A stretch of 64,000 nt of DNA from positions 2,783,001 through 2,847,000 of the forward strand of contig OX327699.1 in NCBI GenBank assembly GCA_946807835.1, written 5' to 3'. The notes under the pieces are model-generated. The model was not told where the DNA came from. It saw nothing but the letters and a program-made list of their open reading frames with translations, and ran no database searches. This document shows, one piece after another, positions 56,323 to 64,000 of this stretch (position 1 is its first letter; every line of letters starts with the position of its first letter). A program made the translations under genes and the position numbers. Origin of the DNA: Ailanthus altissimus. Its lineage: Eukaryota; Streptophyta; Magnoliopsida; Sapindales; Simaroubaceae.

Positions 56323-56960
56323 GACGTTGATTCATATTTTTTAATGTTAAGTTATTATTTTTTTACGTGAGCTCACATATTAATTATAATTATATATTAT
56401 GAATTATTTTAAATAATAATTAATTTATGTAATTTATTTGAGTTATCTTTTAGTGAGCTTTAGAGATATTTAATTTGATATAGATTTATCATGTATAAAA
56501 ACTTAAAATTAATTAAATTATGATCGATGAGATTATAATTTAACCTAGTATTAATTAAAGACATTTTTAAAATTTGTGATCCTCAAGTTAAATAATTAAA
56601 AATAGAGCTCTTTTTCTCTTTTTCATCACAAAGAGAGAACTCCGTTAAACACTATATATATAATTATGAAATGTTATTGTACTATTTGTTCATATTCAAA
56701 GGCTACTAATTTTATATTTAAATTGTTATGAATCTTTTAAGTAAAAAAAATTTCAACATCTATTTTAATAATTTAATATGATAGATCTTGAATTATATTT
56801 ATATGGGTATGAATCATAATTATAGTTATGTCTAATATTTAACGCCTCTAATTCAAAACTGAACATAATCATTCGACTCCTTTATGAAAAATTAGATCGT
56901 AAAATAAGATCATTTAAGTTAAGTTTTTTATTATTAGAATAAATGAATTCTTACCAATCA

Positions 56961-56985
56961 TATATATATATATATATATATATAA
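56961..56985. repeat. (TA)n microsatellite
   Basis: About twelve uninterrupted AT/TA units in an AT-rich region. Confidence 0.9.
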
Positions 56986-56989
56986 CAAT

Positions 56990-58729
56990 TTTTAGATGTA
57001 GATATCTTTAACTTTAAAAAAAAAAATTATGAACACGTTAAAATGACATCATTTTGATTATATTTGATCAAAATAATATATATAAGATAAATAATTTTCT
57101 TATTTTTTTAATTATATAAAATATAATCAAACTTTTCCTTAATTTTAATGTGACTAGAATTTGATCGATAATTTTTTTGTATTATTTAATAAGTTTTATC
57201 GTTGAGCTAACTAATGATCATTCCAAATCAACCAATTTTAATGGAACCCTAAGTAAACAATTTTGATTAATTTGTGAGAGCTTGAATTAGGGTTGTTGGG
57301 TTACTTAATTTATTCACAAATTAAGATTAAAAACAGCAAGGATAGGTTGCATGAGCAATATTCCATCAACCAACCACTGAAATATTTTACGGCAGACAGG
57401 TTGGTGCTCAGTAGTCTTGGATTAGAAAATTTGATGCTATTTTACATCATTGGGTCTTATTTTAAATCAAAGTCTGAAACCGAAGCGCATGCATCATGTG
57501 CCTTTTTTGTCATATTGTCATTCGACATTACTACTCCACCTCAAAAATTATATTATGTCATTTCTTTCTCCTAATTAATTAATTCTATAAATCAAAATTT
57601 TATTTTAATTTCAACGAAACCGAATTTTTGTTTTAGGGCTAAGAAATAAATAAATTATGAATAAATCTAAACAATTCTTTCTTAAATTCAAGCGATCTTT
57701 TCGTAGGCGTTTACCCTCGATTCAATTGAAAGATCGATTTAATTATAAAAATATGAGTTTAATTAGTCAATTCCAAACCAAGAGATCGAAGAACCTAAGA
57801 AAATTATTCTTTATTTAATCGAGAAAAAATTATTATATCCTAAAGATAATACAATTATCTAATAATAACATTGTAATAAAAAAATAATTTAATAAATTAC
57901 ATAATAAAGAGAGCAATACCATCACATAATAGTATTTAGTTAATTTATAATTTTTGTACAATTCATAATATATTACAGAATTTTATTACGTATTTAAGTG
58001 TCCACGGCGAGTTAAATAGTTCATTAAAATAAAATTCATAATATAATATATGTTTTTATTTATTTATTATAATTATTAATTTTTTTAATAATTTCAAAAT
58101 AAATATATATTTAACAAATTAGACATTTTGTTGTAGGAATAATGCAAAATTTATGTATGATGAATTTCTTTTTCTTTTTTTTGAAAAATGATAAATTTTC
58201 TTTTAACTAATTTTTTTAAAGATTTGAATGGAAATAAAAATTTTTCACTTACAAAACATCGGTCCTTATTTTTTATTTTTCCTCGAATTTAAGTGTCCGC
58301 CCTTCAACTAATTTATTCATAATAGAGGAATCATATACTTTTTGAGGTATCATTGACTAATACGTGGAAGAATCCAATTGGATCTAATATGTCAATCAAT
58401 GAGATTTAAAGACAATATTAAAAAGAGGACCTACCCTTTTTTCAGGCATGAATTTCAGGCTTATGACTATTAACTAAAATGATTGAGGAATAAACAAAAT
58501 ACGAGTGATCGCATTGTAGTGCACGTTACGCAATGCTGTTAGCCTGTAGTGTCAAATAAAGGGATAATAAATAATCATTTTTAGTTCATTTCAATAGGAT
58601 TTATTTATTAATCGTATGAAAATTTATTATTGATCGAATTAAACATGTCGTAATTTAGCTACCCAGTTAATATGTTTTTAATGTATTTAAAAAAAAAACT
58701 ATTTATTGTGTTGTTTACTTAAATTTCTA
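56990..58729. other. AT-rich region without a recognised gene
   Basis: The longest frame (57293-57574, 93 codons) has no motif I recognise and no coding neighbours. It begins MLGYLIYSQIKIKNSKDRLH. I treat it as chance. Confidence 0.45.
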
Positions 58730-58903
58730 ATAAATTTTAATTTAAATATAATTAATTATTTTTTAAAATGTAACATAATTTATTAAATTATAAATAATGT
58801 GTTAAGAATTTTTGGATGGTAAATAATATAATGGATAATTTTAAAAATTAAATTATTTATTATTTAATATATTAATTTAAAATTTAAAAAACGTAGTATT
58901 ACT
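58730..58903. mobile_element. AT-rich palindromic MITE, family M1 (inverted copy)
   Basis: Reverse complement reads TAATACTACGTTTTTTAAAT ... TTTTAAAATTATCCATTATA and then AATTCTTAACACATTA, matching the order of words at 51397-51593. The left edge is approximate. Confidence 0.55.
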
Positions 58904-58909
58904 TTAATT

Positions 58910-60479
58910 TTATCGAATTATAAAAAAAAATTTTGAAAAGCTATAGGAGTTCGTGCTATTTGTTCAGTCCATTTCGTTGTTTGACGAATAATATTAATGT
59001 TTCAACAAAAACGCCAAAAGTTGTGAGAAAATTCTGTCGGCACAGTAAAGAGCTGGTACTATTTTGGCGGCAACGAAAATCATTATTGTTATATTTTTTA
59101 AGAAATCTAATAACATGTCTTTTTGTTTAGTATTTTATTTTAGGTTATATTTGATAGGATGGATCGTATTACAGTATGGGCACAGCTAGTATGCAATCCG
59201 ATGTAAAGTTGCAATTGAATACGCATGATAATAGAAACCGGTAATTGCAGGTGAATGTAATTAGAAAAACTTATCATTACAAACAACTGGTTAATAAAGA
59301 TTAATATTAGGTAAATAGAGCGTGCTAACCGAATTAACTAACCCTTTTTATAATGTTTACTCAAATTAAATGTTTAATTTTATATATTGCAATTTGTAAG
59401 TGTGTATTATAAGTTAAATATTTAATTTTATATGTTATGATTTGTAAATGTGTGTTGTACATTAAAAAGAAAAAAATTAATATTAAAATTTAAGAGGTCT
59501 TAATTTAAAGTAAAAATTAACATAATATATATATATAATTGATTAGATGAAAAAGCACGAGCACGTTGAAATCTCCAACAACAAATTCGTCCAAGTTTTT
59601 TTATTATTAAAGCTATGCCTTAATTAGCTTGCACCATCATATCTCCTCGAATTCGGATTTTCTTCTAACTTAAGTTTATTTAAATTTTTAAGTATTTTCT
59701 AATATGTGTTAATACTTAAACAAGATTTATTTTTTTTACTAATTTTTCTTTTATCAATTATTAATAATATTCTAATATTTACTTAGGTAAAAGTTTCACT
59801 TAAAAAAATGTTGATCCAATCTTCTCACCAGAATTTGTTACATCAATGAGAAGGACAATATTAACAAATTTGGACAGAGATGCTCTGTGCGAGCATTTAT
59901 TAACCAAAAAAAAAAAGGGCTACAGTGAGATTATTTAGCCTGTGGGCTATATATAAAGCAAAAATTGGTGAATCGGTGATTTTTTATTTTTTATTTATTG
60001 TTAATTTATAGATGTAGAGTTAAAATATATAATTTTAGTGTTAAAATATTAAAATAAAATTAAAAATATGTGTAAAAAATAAAAAAAAGTAATATAATGA
60101 TCGAAAATGGTGAATTCAATGTCGGATCTGCGTGCATCTCATGATGCATGTGTCGAAGTGTGTTCTACACGTCGACGCGTAGTTACACGCACCAAATTGA
60201 CATGCGTCCTGATGCATGCACATCGGGGCACTCGTCAACTTGTCTCCACGTGATGCCACATGTTGTTATGGGGTGCCACATGGCATTAATTTTTTTTTTA
60301 GAAAATCAATATTTTTTCATTTATTTATAGTTCTATGTTAAGTTTTATTTTTTTACTAATTTTTTATTTTTTTTATATATTTATATTCAATATTTTATAT
60401 TATTTTTAATTATTATATATATAATTTTACTAAACTAATAATTGTTTTGGTATTTTTTTTTCAGGTGTTGTTGATATTA
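58910..60479. other. Region without a recognised gene
   Basis: Contains frames 58933-59130 and 60148-60330 without motifs. A GC-richer patch at 60125-60280 has repeated CATGATGCATG/CTGATGCATGC and CCACATG words. It could be the edge of an unknown mobile element; nothing firmer can be said. Confidence 0.35.
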
Positions 60480-60877
60480 TCATAGCACAAATTTCAATCA
60501 TTATATATTTTTGGAGAAGATGAGAGAGTTCTAATGATGGTTTTAATAGATACTTTGGATATTAAAATATGCATATGGTAGTTTCAAAAAATATTAAAAT
60601 TAAAAGTTGTTGAAAATAGTTTGTCATGTTCTGAGAATTGATTAGGTGCAGTATAAAGTGACTCTCAAGTTTGAAGTTCCTTCCAGTACTATAAAGATGA
60701 GACCTATTCCAATTGAAAATGACAACGATGCGATATATTGATTGAACCTACAAAAGAAAAGTTCTACACCTTTATATGTAACAGTGGATGTTTGAGTTCT
60801 TGAATATAAAAATAATGCAAAAGCACCCACAGACAAGAAATAAGGCTATGCCAATCAATTTACATTCGCAACCCTTG
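60480..60877 (+). pseudogene. Decayed coding sequence, perhaps Mutator-like transposase N-terminus (part 1)
   Basis: A plus-strand frame with a few stops reads QYKVTLKFEVPSSTIKMRPI, PIENDNDAIY, then LNLQKKSSTPLYVTVDV and VLEYKNNAKAPTDKK up to the LTR. The K-x-K-F-x-V-P-x-S-x-x-x-x-R-P-I-x-x-D-x-D word order is reminiscent of the N-terminal region of plant MULE transposases, but this is a tentative match by memory. The frame continues on the other side of the solo LTR at 63644. Confidence 0.4.
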
Positions 60878-63643
60878 TGTAATATCCAATCCCTATTAGT
60901 AGTATTGGTGCCTAGATTTCGGTATAGAACAAATAAGACACCGTAGGGTTACTCGATTTTAACCCTATTAGAAATATTTTCTTTATAGTGCACGTGAGAG
61001 ATATTAGACCTAATTTGGTAATTTCACACTTGATCGGTGCGCCGGACGACCCTAGAATATTTTTAGAATTTTTCTCTATTGGCTTAGAAAAGAAAATTCT
61101 AATTTACTACATGAATTTTCATTTAAGGGTTATGTATGGAACAAGCCTTTGTTGAGAAACATAATCCATATATTAGATAATAGACCAATTAGAAGAAATC
61201 TCATGGATTGCCAAGTTGGAAGTTCTAGTTAGTTCTTTGAACTATTCTAACTAAATAGTTACAAATGAACTAATTACATAATTAGTTTTTAACTAATGGC
61301 AAATTAGAAGTTTTAAGTAAGTTGAAGGGCAAAATGATAAATTGAGGGAGCACTATAAATAGGTTGGAAGTGTGTAGAATTTTGAAGATGATCAAAAGCA
61401 AACACTTAGAACAAAAGAGAGAAAATTCGAGCTTGGAAAGGGGGGCTGCTACAGTGATCTTTTAAGTTTTGTTTTCATGAATTTTCATGTGTAATCAAGC
61501 CAAATTAAGGTTACAAACCAATCCCTAAGCTCAATTGAAGTCTCTATTAGAGGGAATTCAAGAAAAAGAGGTAAGAAAAGCATCTTTTATGAGTTTGATA
61601 AGTAGGAATTCAAGAATGTGTTAATTGATGTTCTTATGTGTATTATTTGCTTAGATTGAGTTAAACTCTAGTTTAGAGCTTGAAGGAGTCATCAATTTGA
61701 AGAAATTGGCAAGGTGGGAATTAGAGTTTTTGGTGATTTTGTTGTAGAGATTTCAATTGATTGTAATTAGGGCTTTAGAATGAAATTGGCATGATTTTGT
61801 TGTAATTGGAACAAGAAATTGAGAAAAGGAAGGTGTTGGAACCTAGGGTGAAATTCTACCACTTTAGGGAAGTTAGGAATTGAGTGGTGTTTTGATTGAA
61901 TTGTTGTATGTAAATGATGCATATTGTGAATTGAATGTATATGGTTGATGAAAAAAAACCCAAAATTGAAGAAAATGGGACATAATTGTCTATGTTGAAA
62001 AGGTGAAGGACAAGTATGTCCAATCAAATTATAAGATGTTCAATAATTTTCAGGGCGCCGGATGGTGAGTTAGTTTCGATTATGGCTCCGTAACTAAAAT
62101 CGGGAAGTAGTTTACATTCGAGCTTTGTATGCCGATTAGGGCATTTAGTAGTTAAATGAGATTCTAGTGTTTGATTTGGTTCTAAATGTCATTTATGGCG
62201 CGTAGGTGAGGATAACCGAGAGCGTTAACGGGAGCAGGAATCGGGAGCGAAATTGAGCACGGAGCGGTAGTGAGTGGAAATCTGCCATTTCTTTTACTTT
62301 TCGGTTATTATGTTTTCGCACAATGACTATGTATGTTTTATGAGCTTTCGATGCATAAACATGATTTATGATCTTGATATATTCATAGACATGCTTTTAC
62401 ATGATCGATTTGTGAAACAGTTTTAAAATTTCTGCATTTGTTTTAAGGCCATTGGTACTCTCAGATTATAGTGGTGATGATTATATTAGACCCGACCGGT
62501 ATATCCCGTGCACATGGGCAGGTCTTGGGGGTGTGTCACTAACTCCGGGAAGTCGGGATGTCGAGTCATGTGAGTCGCTCTATGTGTATGGGATATTGTC
62601 TTGCTATATGCATGCGATGTAGGATTCCGCTGCGTAGCCAGTGAGATGTCTTGAGATGTCACTGTGGGTGCTGCTAGTTGAGGTGCCCCGTGACCTACTC
62701 ACGTATGCGGTGCTAGATGAGTCGCTGCGTGGGTATAGAGCTTTAGGGTTACCATTGGTACAGTTTAGAAAGAAAATGGCCGAGCGAGGATTTTACTAGT
62801 TTTCGATTTACCGATAGCATTTATGCATTTATATGCACACAGTAGTTATTATGTTATACAGATTCTAAATATAGTTTTCCAAAGATGTAGATAAAACCCG
62901 CTCGGCAAGATTTCATTAGCATATGATATTAGAAACCGTTTTACATCCGTTTTAGAAGCATAATTTCTGCATGTACTTTAGAAATTGCTATCTTTGTATA
63001 ATATTCTTGTAATTGAATTCTCATTTACACTCACTGAGCTCCTTTAGCTCACTTGTTTTATGTTTTATGTTTTAAACCCCTTTCCCAGGTACAGGTCTCG
63101 GAACGCAAGCTGCTGATTCTCCTATCGTCGAGTAGTGGGCCGAATCCAAAGATAGTTTTTGTATATGTAAATGTGCTAATAGCACTCTTTACTTTATGCA
63201 TAATAGTTGTAGGCATGTATATTTGTAAGTATGTGTTGAATCAAGAAGAAGAGATTTCCAGTTTATGATGATCGTTTTTACTTTTTATGATTATGCTTAT
63301 TTTGTGATTTACACGAAATATTTGAGTTGTGTTGGATTTGATTTGAAAAGGACCGGAGGTCCAAATTGGTAGAATGGAGATGTGTTCGAATTAGAAGTGA
63401 AATTTCCTTGCAGGTTTATATGGATTTTCCGAAAAACAGGGGAAACTCTGTCCGTTTGTTTTTAAAACTAAGATGTCGTTTTCATGTATATTACTAGATC
63501 TTCTTAGTAGTAACAAGAATTAAAAAGGGGTTCGCCTCGCAGAATTTCTTAACTTACCCAGTTAGGTTCGGAGGAACTTCCGTCGGGGTGCCCGGCAGGG
63601 CCGCTGGGATCTATAGTAGAGGGTCTCGGGTCGGGTCCTGTCA
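60878..63643 (+). mobile_element. Solo LTR B, long-LTR family L2 (TSD CCTTG)
   Basis: 2766 bp, TGTAATATCCAATCCC ... GGTCCTGTCA, with perfect CCTTG duplications at 60873-60877 and 63644-63648. It is collinear with LTR A (44452-47239); by eye roughly nine of ten bases agree. A cleaner TATA box (CACTATAAATAGG, near 61350) and the GC-richer block at about 62485-62720 are at matching positions. No internal domain. Frame 62027-61767 (minus) corresponds to the antisense frame in LTR A but shows no coding signal. Confidence 0.9.
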
Positions 63644-64000
63644 CCTTGTGTATGTTTCAAATTCTTTAGAGGATTATCATTATTATCCTTTAATGTTCCA
63701 TGAATAACTAGCCTACACATATTATGATAGTAAGATATATAGAGATATTGGCATTGATTTTAGTTATAATATCAGTTATAATGTCGGTAATGATGGTAGA
63801 AATGATGAAGGTTATGAGAATGATAATCATAGTTATGATGTTGATTATGAGGTTTGTAATGATGATGATGATGATTATGGAGAAACAAATACTAATGGAA
63901 ATGATGATATTACGATGATGACGACAACAATGATGACGATGACGATAATAATGATTATGTCAACAAAGAAAGCGTTAAGGTAGAAAACTTATTTCAATTC
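63644..64000 (+). pseudogene. Decayed coding sequence (part 2) with Asp/Asn-rich tract
   Basis: Continuing the frame of 60650-60877 across the LTR (one TSD copy removed), the plus strand reads VYVSNSLEDYHYYPLMFHE, a stop, then YYDSKIYRDIGIDFSYNISY and an acidic low-complexity part (NDGRNDEGYENDNHSYDVDY, CNDDDDDYGETNTNGNDD). The acidic stretch arises from GATGATGAT repeats at 63858-63876. Such tracts separate N-terminal domains from the core in some MULE transposases. The alternative frame (MMVEMMKVMRM...) is a shadow of the same repeat. Runs off the window. Confidence 0.4.

Noticed and set aside
57293..57574. 93-codon frame as a possible small gene
   Set aside because: No recognisable motif, AT-driven composition, no promoter or homologous neighbour; chance frame in AT-rich DNA.
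45348..62027. A conserved antisense frame of about 85 codons present in both LTR A (45605-45348) and LTR B (62027-61767)
   Set aside because: It is shared because the LTRs are homologous. The differences include many amino-acid changes and an inserted residue, no motif is recognisable, and the sense strand has the promoter layout of an LTR.

Overview
This is a eudicot plant nuclear window. It is AT-rich and repeat-dominated, with tRNA-primed LTR retrotransposons, a plant L1-type LINE that carries an RNase H domain, MITEs, and one spliced gene with typical plant GT-AG introns. I find one intact protein-coding gene: a cytosolic alkaline/neutral invertase (GH100, CINV type) on the minus strand. 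It has four coding exons between 33923 and 39490 (556 codons), a probable 5'UTR intron and a TATA box near 40388. Nearly everything else is transposable-element debris in nested layers. The genus cannot be fixed from the sequence.

Layout, left to right. 1-4158 is the 3' part of a decayed plus-strand Ty1/copia element with its 3' LTR. It abuts a truncated LTR (4159-4744) of a related minus-strand copia element (4159 to about 11100) that has a PBS, gag, protease, integrase, RT and RNase H in ruins. A solo LTR (7207-8610, TSD GTGTC) sits inside that element's integrase. 11100-11540 is unclassified. 11580-13870 is a Ty3/gypsy (Tat/Ogre-like) remnant. 15194-16523 is an Athila-like LTR, followed by a 52-bp tandem array (16715-17173). 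17375-27098 is a minus-strand Athila-like Ty3/gypsy element with both LTRs but with RT/RNase H deleted. Inside it lie a solo LTR of another gypsy family (19772-22320, TSD TCACT) and a hAT-like MITE (25207-25668). 27793-28864 is a second hAT-like non-autonomous element. 29138 to about 32975 is a 3'-truncated plus-strand copia element.

The invertase gene fills 33.6-40.4 kb. Beyond it, 40.4-43.07 kb is AT-rich intergenic DNA with MITEs. 43091-51338 is a 5'-truncated LINE flanked by a 15-bp TSD (one mismatch) and split by two solo LTRs: 44452-47239 (plus, TSD AAGAT) and 48070-50632 (minus, copia family of 1-11 kb, TSD AATTT). 52852-54304 is a probable Mutator-type TIR element with an internal array of eleven 32-bp repeats. 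56264-56322 is a decayed plastid trnG-UCC fragment. 60480-60877 and 63644-64000 are two parts of a decayed coding sequence, perhaps a Mutator-like transposase, split by a second copy of the long LTR (60878-63643, TSD CCTTG).

The genes here do not form a pathway. The invertase is a host housekeeping gene and the rest records successive insertions followed by LTR-LTR recombination. I see no convincing new biological system. The most informative items are the three-layer LINE/solo-LTR nest, the TIR element with its internal array, and the plastid tRNA fossil. All boundaries were read by eye; no alignment or database search was run.
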